Assembly (NCBI GenBank): GCA_902488555.1
Contig: CABTWT010000041.1
Coordinates: 1-9,727, forward strand
Reading direction: 5' to 3'
From: an uncultured Anaerococcus sp.
GTDB lineage: Bacteria > Bacillota_A > Clostridia > Tissierellales > Peptoniphilaceae
Length of the DNA stretch: 9,727 nt
The notes under the pieces are model-generated. The model worked only from the letters and a program-made list of their open reading frames with translations. It was not told the origin of the DNA and searched no databases. Both the position numbers and the translations under genes were made by a program. Positions 1 to 6,597 of this stretch are shown in pieces; positions within the stretch are counted from its first letter, which is position 1, and every line of letters begins with the position of its first letter.

Positions 1-78
1 CAAAGACTCATAACTTTCGTTACCTTCTAAGTATCTTTTAACTAATTTATATTTAAATTCTGTACTATATTTTGCCAT
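1..78 (-). CDS. IS3-family transposase OrfA, N-terminal fragment (partial)
   Basis: The first 26 codons read MAKYSTEFKYKLVKRYLEG and then NESYESL before the contig ends. This matches the start of the helix-turn-helix OrfA proteins of IS150-type elements, where the pattern is M-x-KYS-x-EFK followed by a basic helix and an aromatic residue before the second helix. OrfA binds the terminal repeats and is normally joined to the OrfB integrase by a programmed frameshift; neither can be seen here. The start codon at 78-76 is preceded by AAGGAGG at 96-90, an ideal ribosome binding site about 11 bases upstream. It is truncated by the contig edge, not by mutation. Confidence 0.8.
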   Translation of the reverse strand, partial: MAKYSTEFKYKLVKRYLEGNESYESL

Positions 79-86
79 AAGAAAAC

Positions 87-125
87 TGACCTCCTTAAGT
101 TGGTTGGTCCAACTTTAAGGGGTCA
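87..125 (-). promoter_or_regulatory. IS-end hairpin that sequesters the orfA ribosome binding site
   Basis: On the minus strand the arm at 125-109 (TGACCCCTTAAAGTTGG) is nearly complementary to the arm at 103-87 (CCAACTTAAGGAGGTCA), with one bulge and one mismatch. The ribosome binding site AAGGAGG at 96-90 lies inside the second arm. RNA that starts outside the element and reads in would contain both arms and hide the site; RNA starting inside the element beyond the first arm would not. Protection of this kind against read-through is known for other insertion sequences such as IS10. The base pairing is visible; the function is inferred. Confidence 0.5.
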
Positions 126-130
126 GTTCA
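104..130 (-). repeat. Outer terminal sequence (left inverted repeat) of the IS
   Basis: Reading the minus strand from 130, the end is TGAACTGACCCC, then TTAAAGTTGGACCAA. It is assigned as the IS tip because it starts with TG, directly abuts non-IS sequence, and resembles IS150-group ends. The matching right repeat lies outside the contig, so the inner boundary of the repeat is estimated. Confidence 0.55.
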
Positions 131-151
131 CTTATGATTGCAGGTTTTTTT
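131..151 (-). other. Possible half of a terminator interrupted by the IS
   Basis: Directly after the zinc-ribbon gene stop codon the minus strand reads AAAAAAACCTGCA, then ATCATAAG, then the IS tip. An A-run followed by a short GC-containing arm is what the first half of a bidirectional intrinsic terminator looks like; the terminator after the bmpA-like gene (A-run, GACCTC, loop, GAGGTC, T-run) has that design. No partner arm (TGCAGG plus T-run) is present before the IS, so it may lie on its far side. Confidence 0.3.
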
Positions 152-2569
152 CTAAAATGCTTGCATTTTGTTAAATGTTTGGCCACTCATTTCGCCTTGT
201 TCACTTACGTTTAATGTTCCATTTTCAAATGTAGCATTTATTGGAGTATCTACGTTTACTCCTTGTATTGTTAGGCTTATTTCGTTTCCATTTTCTTGCC
301 AGCTTCCTTGATGGACTCTGTTATCTTTTTGATATTTTAAAGTTCCGTCTTCTCTTAGGCTTAGTCTAGTGTCATTGCCTTGATATTCGTTTGCTACTCC
401 ATCTGTCTTTGTGAAGTAGTTTGATTGGTCAACAGCTATGGAATCGTCTATTGTTAACCCTGATAATGAGTTGTTTATTCTAGCTATGACCTCTTCTAGG
501 AATCCAAAACCATAGTATGGGATTTCATAGTAAGTATAATCGTCAGCCACAAAGAATTTGTGGAAGATTTCATTATCTGTTGTTAGTGGACCTTGGCTAT
601 AGAATTTACCGTCTTGATCTTTCTCGCCTTTAACATTTTGGTATTCTACAAATGAATAGTAGGTGTATTGATTTTTGTAGAGTCCTTCATAATCTTCATT
701 TGCCTTGATTTCATATACTAACATAACTCTATTTTTTAAATCTTCACTATTTGAATCTGTTCCTGTGATTGCGCCAAGATAGTTCATTGATTCAATTTGT
801 GTGAATGTTCTTTCGTTGAATGTTTCTTTTATCAAGGTTCCAGAGTTTGTTTTTAATATATTTAGTAAGTCTTCACTTAGATTGTCTACACTGGCTATAT
901 AACCGTCGCTAGATTCGCTAGCTTCCTTGTCCTCTTCTTCATCCTTTTGGTCACTTGGCTCTCCTGGAACTGTGATGGTTTTATCAAGTGGACTTAATCT
1001 TACTTGGTAGTTATTAAATATTTCTTCTTCATTTAAGTTTATTGTAATATTTACTTCTTCCCCAGCTTTTAATTCGCTAGTTTTGCTTGGCATAATTTCT
1101 AGCTGGCTCATATATTCTGGTGCGTCTTCTGTTAGGCTTGTTGTTAGACTTATGTTTGGATCGTCCCCTTGGAAGTTTATATCAATATAGTTAAATGGAT
1201 CGATATATTCTTCTACATTTAGTCCATCTACGATTACAGATTTCATTGTGCTTGCAAATAATACGTTGTAATCATCTGCAAGGCTTGGGTCTGACACATT
1301 AGCCACAACCGTTATCTCTTCACCGTTTGAAAGATTAGAATCTTTTGAGAATTGGAAGGTCGTTGCACTAGCTAATTCTTCTACAAATTGGTTGGCAGCT
1401 GATCCGTATTGATCATTCTTCCTATCCTTGTTTGTATATTGAATTTGGCTAGCAAAATCATTTAGAAGTTTTGTAGTATCAAGAGATGCATTTGGCGATG
1501 CACTAGCATTGTCACCTGTATAAGTTACATCAATATAATTGCTTAAATCTACCTCTACATCTTTTGGTTTTCTATTCATAAATAAATAACCAATAACAAT
1601 AGCAAGAGCTAATAATAAGATTGGTAACAGATAAATTGGCTTGAATTTAAATCCTTGCTTATCGTCAGTTTCTTCTTTATCACTTTTGACTTCTTGGCTT
1701 TCATTTATGCTAGGTTCATAAGTTTGGTTTTCTGGTATACTTTGAATGTTATTTTGATTATAAGTCTCTTGATAAGTATTATTTTGAGAATAAGTCTTTT
1801 GATAAGCATCGTTAGAACTTTGATGACTTCTAATCAAGGCTGCAAGGTTACCAGACCTAGCCGCTTTCTTATCAGAGTCTTCAGAACTTTTCTTTAGGAG
1901 ATTAGCAATCCTAGCTTCTACATATTCACTTGGTATGTTGTCAATAGTAGGTGAATTTTCCACACTAGGATTATCATTAGTATTATGAGAATTTGCTAAA
2001 CTTTGATTATTTGAAGAAACTGGTTGCTTTGAACTTTCAAAGCTTCTTTGGCTTAGGACTTCTCTGGAATCCGAGCTATTTACTTCTCCTGTATTCTTTC
2101 TCCTCTTATCCTTGCTTTTCCTATCATCAGTTGGATTGTACCCATAATAAGCTGGAGGAATTTCTTCTTCAAATTCCACTCTTTGCTCCAAGGATTCTTC
2201 TGGAGTATTATTTCTAAATTCTGATTGATCAGATTCAGAATCTATAGGAGTTTCTTCAAGAGTTTTCTCATCTTGAACAGCTTTTTCCTCTACGGCCTTG
2301 TTTTTTCCTTTAAAGGCTGAGAAAATTTCCTTAAACTTATTAGATTTAACTTCGCTACTATCTTTATTACTGTCTTCTTGATTTTTTATTAAATTTTCAT
2401 TAGTATTTAGGGATTCGTAGGTTGATCTGCCTATTAGATTGTCTTCTTCACTTGTTTCAATCTCTTTTTCTATAGGATTATCTATAGGGATTTTATCAAG
2501 TTTATTGCCACAAACAGGACAAAATCTAGCACTGTCATCAACCTTTGCCCCACAATTAGAACAAAACAT
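152..2569 (-). CDS. Zinc-ribbon, single-pass membrane protein with a TcaA/YvbJ-like layout
   Basis: This 805-residue protein starts with a zinc ribbon (C3, C6, C17, C20). A long acidic, Ser/Asn/Gln-rich and probably disordered segment follows to about residue 305. One transmembrane helix spans about 311-331, with a basic NRKPK after it. The rest should lie outside the cell. It holds two related domains (about 343-450 and 459-536) that share a YID-x(3)-x-GD opening and a GEE-rich closing strand followed by NxxL/YQV and an ITV or VIV end. An acidic linker at 540-556, a region of unknown fold at about 560-715 and a C-terminal beta-rich module at about 717-805 follow, the last resembling lipocalin-like stability domains. 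The order zinc ribbon, helix, extracellular repeats is that of staphylococcal TcaA and Bacillus YvbJ, linked to cell-envelope stress, but no substrate is evident. GAGGAG precedes the start. It is downstream of the transport operon but has its own putative promoter. Confidence 0.75.
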   Translation of the reverse strand: MFCSNCGAKVDDSARFCPVCGNKLDKIPIDNPIEKEIETSEEDNLIGRSTYESLNTNENLIKNQEDSNKDSSEVKSNKFKEIFSAFKGKNKAVEEKAVQDEKTLEETPIDSESDQSEFRNNTPEESLEQRVEFEEEIPPAYYGYNPTDDRKSKDKRRKNTGEVNSSDSREVLSQRSFESSKQPVSSNNQSLANSHNTNDNPSVENSPTIDNIPSEYVEARIANLLKKSSEDSDKKAARSGNLAALIRSHQSSNDAYQKTYSQNNTYQETYNQNNIQSIPENQTYEPSINESQEVKSDKEETDDKQGFKFKPIYLLPILLLALAIVIGYLFMNRKPKDVEVDLSNYIDVTYTGDNASASPNASLDTTKLLNDFASQIQYTNKDRKNDQYGSAANQFVEELASATTFQFSKDSNLSNGEEITVVANVSDPSLADDYNVLFASTMKSVIVDGLNVEEYIDPFNYIDINFQGDDPNISLTTSLTEDAPEYMSQLEIMPSKTSELKAGEEVNITINLNEEEIFNNYQVRLSPLDKTITVPGEPSDQKDEEEDKEASESSDGYIASVDNLSEDLLNILKTNSGTLIKETFNERTFTQIESMNYLGAITGTDSNSEDLKNRVMLVYEIKANEDYEGLYKNQYTYYSFVEYQNVKGEKDQDGKFYSQGPLTTDNEIFHKFFVADDYTYYEIPYYGFGFLEEVIARINNSLSGLTIDDSIAVDQSNYFTKTDGVANEYQGNDTRLSLREDGTLKYQKDNRVHQGSWQENGNEISLTIQGVNVDTPINATFENGTLNVSEQGEMSGQTFNKMQAF
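1749..1808. repeat. Two imperfect 30-bp tandem repeats inside the zinc-ribbon gene
   Basis: Units at 1749-1778 and 1779-1808 match at 26 of 30 positions and keep the reading frame. They encode the Tyr/Gln/Asn-rich segment around residues 255-274 in the disordered cytoplasmic linker (YQKTYSQNN followed by TYQETYNQNN). This looks like a recent in-frame duplication in a region that tolerates length change. Confidence 0.75.
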
Positions 2570-2595
2570 TGATTCTCCTCAATATAGGTATATAT

Positions 2596-2601
2596 ATTAT
2601 A
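2596..2601 (-). promoter_or_regulatory. Putative -10 element for the zinc-ribbon gene
   Basis: A perfect TATAAT lies on the minus strand at 2601-2596, about 27 bases before the start codon at 2569 and just after the operon terminator. No convincing -35 box is visible; the spot about 17 bases upstream is a T-run. The region is AT-rich, so chance occurrence is possible. Confidence 0.35.
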
Positions 2602-2616
2602 ATATACATCATTAAT

Positions 2617-2650
2617 AAAAAAATATAAACCCTTTGTAGAGTTTATATTT
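2617..2650 (-). terminator. Intrinsic terminator at the end of the transport operon
   Basis: On the minus strand a perfect 10-bp stem (2650-2641 with 2630-2621, AAATATAAAC and GTTTATATTT) with a 10-base loop runs into a T-run ending near 2617. It starts 8 bases after the last permease gene. The stem is AT-rich, so termination may be leaky and some transcripts could continue into the zinc-ribbon gene. Confidence 0.55.
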
Positions 2651-2657
2651 TAAAATT

Positions 2658-3593
2658 CTAAATATTATCAAGATTTAGATATGGTTTACCAGAAGCTTTT
2701 GGAGCTTTTGACTTTCTTTGGAAGATAATTAGTATCAATAAAGTTGCAATATATGGAATCATAGAAATAAATTCTATTGGAACACCTAGGTTTGATCCAC
2801 CAAGATATGTTGCTATTGATTCTGCAAGTCCAAAAAATAGTGAACCAACTAAGACACCTTGTGGTTTCCAGTTACCAAATATAACTGTTACAAGAGCTAT
2901 ATAACCTTGACCTGCGATTAGGGTTGGTGAGAAAGAACTTACTACTGCAAGTGACATACTTGCACCACCCAAACCAGCCATAAATCCAGAGAATATTACT
3001 GCTAGATATCTAGTTTTCTTTACAGGTATATTTAAAGTTTCTGCTGCTTTTGGGTGTTCACCAACAGCTATTAGTCTAATCCCCCATTTTGTCTTGTACA
3101 AAAATAGGTATAGAACAAGAACCATGATGATAGCTATATAAACAGTTGCATATTGTCCGAAAATATTTAAGAAAATTTGATTGCTACTTAGTAATCTAAA
3201 CAATCTAGGAATCTTATTTTCTAATGGAATTGAAGGTGTTTGTGTAGCACCATCAAAAAACAATCTTGCCAAAAATAGGGCCAAACCAGGTCCTAAGGTA
3301 TTGATAGCTATACCTGATATAGTTTGATCTCCCGCAAAACTAACTGAAATAATAGCATGAATTAGACCAAATACAGCTCCAGCAAGGCCACCTGCAATAA
3401 AGGCAATCCATGGATTACCCACGTTATAGCCGACAGTTGCCCCAACAAGGGCTCCTATTGTCATCATTCCTTCAAGACCTATGTTTACAACACCAGATTT
3501 TTCACTCATCATGCCACCAAGGCCTGTCAAAAGCACAGGAGCAGCGTTTGAAAATGTATTTCCCAATATGAGTGCTAACATTACTAAATTCAT
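2658..3593 (-). CDS. nupQ: ABC transporter permease, NupQ-like (nucleoside uptake)
   Basis: This 311-residue, highly hydrophobic membrane protein belongs to the BPD_transp_2 permease family (RbsC/NupQ type). The family signature is at about residues 24-44, with GLGGMMSEKSG and NIGLEGMM, and the cytoplasmic coupling region carries GEHPKAAETLNIPV. Its length fits NupQ proteins. It would pair with the preceding permease to form the channel for substrate delivered by the BMP lipoprotein and driven by the ATPase. The start codon at 3593 directly follows the stop of the preceding gene, and its ribosome binding site (GAGGAGGAG, 3605-3597) is formed by that gene's last glutamate codons, so translation is probably coupled. 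Family assignment is firm; nucleosides as substrate are inferred from the operon. Confidence 0.9.
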   Translation of the reverse strand: MNLVMLALILGNTFSNAAPVLLTGLGGMMSEKSGVVNIGLEGMMTIGALVGATVGYNVGNPWIAFIAGGLAGAVFGLIHAIISVSFAGDQTISGIAINTLGPGLALFLARLFFDGATQTPSIPLENKIPRLFRLLSSNQIFLNIFGQYATVYIAIIMVLVLYLFLYKTKWGIRLIAVGEHPKAAETLNIPVKKTRYLAVIFSGFMAGLGGASMSLAVVSSFSPTLIAGQGYIALVTVIFGNWKPQGVLVGSLFFGLAESIATYLGGSNLGVPIEFISMIPYIATLLILIIFQRKSKAPKASGKPYLNLDNI

Positions 3594-4916
3594 CTACTCC
3601 TCCTCACTTTCTACTTTTCTAATCTTAATCTCTTCGCCAGTTTCATTTATAATATTTGGATTATTATTACTTTCCTTGTTATCAAAATCCTCATTAGGAT
3701 CTTTTACAGGAATTTTATCCGTCTCATCTTCTTTAACTAGAATTTTTTCTTCTATTTGACTTTCTTTATTTGTTTTTTCATAAACAAATTTGTCACTTTC
3801 ACGCTTAGCATTTTTTTCTGCTTTTTTCATTTTTCTTCTAGCTTTTATAATTCTAAAGATAAGTGGAACAGCTGTAAATAGGATAATAGTACCTATGATA
3901 ATATTGATTAATTCTGTTGGAACTCCAAGAACTCTTTGCAAGTTGCTACCTGCATATTTTAAAGATCCAAAAAATAGACCTGAGAATATTACAGCAATTG
4001 GATTGTTGCTTGCTAGAAGCGCTACAGCAAGTCCATCAAAACCGTAGTTATCCATAGCAGATAAAACTGATAGGCAGTATGTGTATCCTAGTACTTGACA
4101 AACACCAGCAAGAGCACATATAGCCCCAGATATAGCCATGGATTGGATAATTTTATTACCAGAGTTTATTCCACCATATTCACTTGCTTCCCTGTTTAGT
4201 CCAACAGCCTTTAGTTCATAACCTAATACAGTCTTGTTTAAAATATACCACACAGCAATTACCGCAAGGATGCCAAGTATTATTCCAAGATGCACTGGTG
4301 CCTTGAAAAATTTGCTGAAAAATGGTCCAAAGTTTTTGTATGAATCCTTAAACAATGTAACCTTGGCACTATCTAAGATATCAAATGTAGAAAAAGCATT
4401 TGGTTTTTGGTACTTATAGGCTATAAAGTTTTGGAAATAAAATGCTATCCAGTTTAACATTATTGTCGAAATTACTTCATGGATGCCAAATTTCGCCTTT
4501 ATAAAACCAGCTATTGCTCCATATAAGGCACCTGCAGCCATTGCTAAAATAATAGCTACTATTGGGTGGATGATTGGAGGAAGCGGCAAAGCGTAAGCAA
4601 CCATAAATCCTACTATAGTTCCTACAATATATTGACCCTCAGCCCCCATATTGAAAAGACCTGTCTTAAAGGCAAAGCATACACCAAGACCTGTAAGTAT
4701 TATTGGTGTAGAATATACAACTGCCCAGCCTATATTTCTAGGTGTCTTTATAACACCAGAAACAAGAGCACCATAGGCCTCAAGTGGATTATAACCAGAT
4801 ATTCCTATTACTATTGCTCCTAGCAAAAGTCCCATAAATATGGAAACCAGTGTAAACAAAAATTTCGAATTGCTTAAGGCAAGTTTTCTTTTTGCTTTTA
4901 TTTGTGTATCTGTCAT
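3594..4916 (-). CDS. nupP: ABC transporter permease, NupP-like, with a long charged C-terminal tail
   Basis: This 440-residue protein has a membrane core of about 350 residues carrying the family motif GLFNMGAEGQ at about 86-95, a motif shared by BPD_transp_2 permeases of BMP-type nucleoside importers. A cytoplasmic tail of about 86 residues follows (about 355-440). It is first basic (KARRKMKKAEKNAKR) and then strongly acidic and Asn-rich, ending in SEEE. Usual NupP proteins are about 350 residues, so this tail is an extra. The start codon overlaps the stop of the ATPase gene in an ATGA at 4916-4913, with GGCAGGTGG just upstream, indicating coupled translation. It should form a heterodimeric channel with the next permease. 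The role of the tail is unknown. Confidence 0.9.
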   Translation of the reverse strand: MTDTQIKAKRKLALSNSKFLFTLVSIFMGLLLGAIVIGISGYNPLEAYGALVSGVIKTPRNIGWAVVYSTPIILTGLGVCFAFKTGLFNMGAEGQYIVGTIVGFMVAYALPLPPIIHPIVAIILAMAAGALYGAIAGFIKAKFGIHEVISTIMLNWIAFYFQNFIAYKYQKPNAFSTFDILDSAKVTLFKDSYKNFGPFFSKFFKAPVHLGIILGILAVIAVWYILNKTVLGYELKAVGLNREASEYGGINSGNKIIQSMAISGAICALAGVCQVLGYTYCLSVLSAMDNYGFDGLAVALLASNNPIAVIFSGLFFGSLKYAGSNLQRVLGVPTELINIIIGTIILFTAVPLIFRIIKARRKMKKAEKNAKRESDKFVYEKTNKESQIEEKILVKEDETDKIPVKDPNEDFDNKESNNNPNIINETGEEIKIRKVESEEE

Positions 4917-6436
4917 TTTCCACCTGCCATTAATCTTCCTATTTCAAACTCATCAGTCTCACTAGGGATTTTTTCTCCTACGATTTTGCCATCATAAATT
5001 ACCAAAATCCTATCTGACAAGTCCATTACTTCGTCTAGCTCAAAACTAATGAGCAAGACTGCCTTGTTATTATTTCTCAAATCCACAAGATATTTGTGAA
5101 TAAATTCTATTGCTCCAACGTCAAGTCCACGTGTTGGTTGAGATGCTATTAGTACATCTGGGTTGTTTGCAATCTCTCTTGCTATTATTACCTTTTGTTG
5201 GTTACCACCAGATAAACTCATAACTTTTTCATTAATATCATTTGGTCTAACATCAAATTTCTCTACCAAGTCTTTGGCATTATTGTCTATGTTTTTGAAA
5301 TTAAGCTTGCCCTTTGTTGAGAACGGTTCCTTGCTAACATTTTCTAAAATCATATTATCCTTTATAGGATATTCCAAAATAAGGCCTCTTTTTTGCCTAT
5401 CTTCTGGGATTGAGTTCATGCCAGAATCTATAATAGTCCTAGGATCTTTGTTTGTAACATCAACTCCATTTAAAGTTATGCTTCCACGGTTTGATTTTGC
5501 CATACCAGTCAAACAATCAATAAGCTCACTTTGGCCGTTACCGTCAACACCAGCTATACCTAGGATTTCTCCAGCCCTAATCTCTAGATCAAGACCCTTA
5601 AGTATATCTATGCCTCTCTTATCCTTGGCCCATAAGTCTTCTACCTTAAGAACAACTCCACCTGGCTCTTGAATTGCCTTGTCTACTTTGAAGCTTACAT
5701 TTCTACCAACCATTTTTTCGGCCAAAATATTTTCATCAATTTCAGCAACCCTTAGCTTGTCTATATATTTACCACGTCTGATAATTGTACAATAATCAGC
5801 CATAGCCTTTATCTCAGCTAGTTTATGGGTTATGATAATAATCGATTTTCCAAGCTCAGTTAATTTATTAATAATTTCTATAAATTCATTAATTTCCTGT
5901 GGAGTTAATACAGCTGTAGGCTCGTCAAATATTAGTATATCAGCTCCCCTATATAGGGCCTTCAATATTTCTACTCTTTGTTGTTGGCCCACAGATATGT
6001 CTTCAATTTTGGCATCTGGATCTATTTTTAGTCCATAGTCATCAGAAAGTTTTTGGATTCTTTCCTTGGCTTTTTTTCTATCCAGAAATAGACCATCGTC
6101 GTCTTCATGACCTAAGATAATGTTTTCTGTAACACTTAGGGGTTCTATTAGCATAAAGTGCTGGTGAACCATACCAATTCCTGCATCTATGGCTTTTTTA
6201 GGAGTCATATTTGGAATACTTTCTCCATTTATAGAGATTGTCCCACTAGTCGGAGGGAACATTCCATACAAAATATTCATCAGAGTTGTTTTACCAGCCC
6301 CATTTTCTCCCAAAAGAGCATGAACCTCAGATTTGTGAAGATCAAAGTTAATGTCAGTTAAAACTTCATTGTCTCCAAAACGTTTGGTAATATTTCTCAT
6401 AGATACTACAGGATTATCCTTGTATTGTTTATCCAT
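4913..6436 (-). CDS. nupO: Double-domain ABC transporter ATPase, NupO/RbsA-like
   Basis: This 507-residue cytoplasmic protein carries two ABC domains. Domain 1 has Walker A GENGAGKTT (43-51), Q-loop Q92, signature SVGQQQR (148-154), Walker B ILIFDEP (D171, E172) and H-loop H204, so it should hydrolyse ATP. Domain 2 keeps a good signature, LSGGNQQ (408-414), but its Walker A reads GVDGNGQSE with Q302 where lysine belongs. Its Walker B is LIASQP with S432 and Q433 instead of Asp-Glu, and F465 replaces the H-loop histidine. One active and one degenerate site is typical for importers of nucleosides and simple sugars. It powers the two permeases encoded next. GAGGAT sits just upstream of the start. 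A 161-base gap holding a terminator and a possible promoter separates it from the binding-protein gene. Confidence 0.93.
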   Translation of the reverse strand: MDKQYKDNPVVSMRNITKRFGDNEVLTDINFDLHKSEVHALLGENGAGKTTLMNILYGMFPPTSGTISINGESIPNMTPKKAIDAGIGMVHQHFMLIEPLSVTENIILGHEDDDGLFLDRKKAKERIQKLSDDYGLKIDPDAKIEDISVGQQQRVEILKALYRGADILIFDEPTAVLTPQEINEFIEIINKLTELGKSIIIITHKLAEIKAMADYCTIIRRGKYIDKLRVAEIDENILAEKMVGRNVSFKVDKAIQEPGGVVLKVEDLWAKDKRGIDILKGLDLEIRAGEILGIAGVDGNGQSELIDCLTGMAKSNRGSITLNGVDVTNKDPRTIIDSGMNSIPEDRQKRGLILEYPIKDNMILENVSKEPFSTKGKLNFKNIDNNAKDLVEKFDVRPNDINEKVMSLSGGNQQKVIIAREIANNPDVLIASQPTRGLDVGAIEFIHKYLVDLRNNNKAVLLISFELDEVMDLSDRILVIYDGKIVGEKIPSETDEFEIGRLMAGGK

Positions 6437-6466
6437 AATATCCTCGCTAAATTTATACTCTTATTT

Positions 6467-6495
6467 ATTTTAACACATTATCGATAATTATTGTA
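6467..6495 (-). promoter_or_regulatory. Possible promoter with a 12-bp palindrome ahead of the ATPase gene
   Basis: On the minus strand TAAAAT at 6472-6467 could be a -10 box, with a poor -35 candidate TACAAT at 6495-6490 (17-base spacing). The spacer contains the perfect palindrome ATTATCGATAAT at 6477-6488, placed where a repressor could bind. It lies downstream of the internal terminator, so it could give the ATPase and permeases expression of their own. The palindrome is seen directly; promoter and operator roles are inferred and weak. Confidence 0.35.
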
Positions 6496-6556
6496 GATAA
6501 AAACTAATAAAATACTCTATTACGCATAACTTTTTTGCAAATTAATCTTTAATGCG

Positions 6557-6583
6557 AAAAAAAGACCTCAAAAGAGGTCTTTT
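6557..6583 (-). terminator. Strong intrinsic terminator between binding-protein and ATPase genes
   Basis: On the minus strand a perfect 10-bp stem (AAAAGACCTC at 6583-6574 with GAGGTCTTTT at 6569-6560), a TTTT loop and a run of seven T form a classic terminator 14 bases after the lipoprotein gene. Within a transport operon it would reduce transcription of the ATPase and permeases relative to the binding protein, which is usually needed in excess. Confidence 0.85.
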
Positions 6584-6597
6584 AAATCTTTACTTAA

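Larger units (their letters stand above)
1..130 (-). mobile_element. IS3-family (IS150-like) insertion sequence, left end only
   Basis: The element runs leftward and off the contig. Its outer end on the minus strand begins TGAACTGACCCC followed by TTAAAGTTGG, which resembles the TG...-type terminal inverted repeats with an AAAGTTGGAC core common in IS150-group members of the IS3 family. The first codons of an orfA-like transposase helix-turn-helix protein follow. The IS starts 21 bases after the stop codon of the zinc-ribbon gene and points the same way. The other end, the orfB catalytic DDE gene and any target duplication are outside the window, so completeness cannot be judged. The contig probably stops here because the element occurs in several copies. 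Confidence 0.8.

Noticed and set aside
5470..5570. Degenerate Walker A in the second ATPase domain as a sign of a decaying gene
   Set aside because: One inactive ATP site is normal in NupO/RbsA-type double ATPases, and the signature motif and length are intact.
5163..5672. 169-codon open frame on the plus strand
   Set aside because: It is antisense to the conserved ATPase gene, has no recognisable domain, and is explained as a shadow frame.
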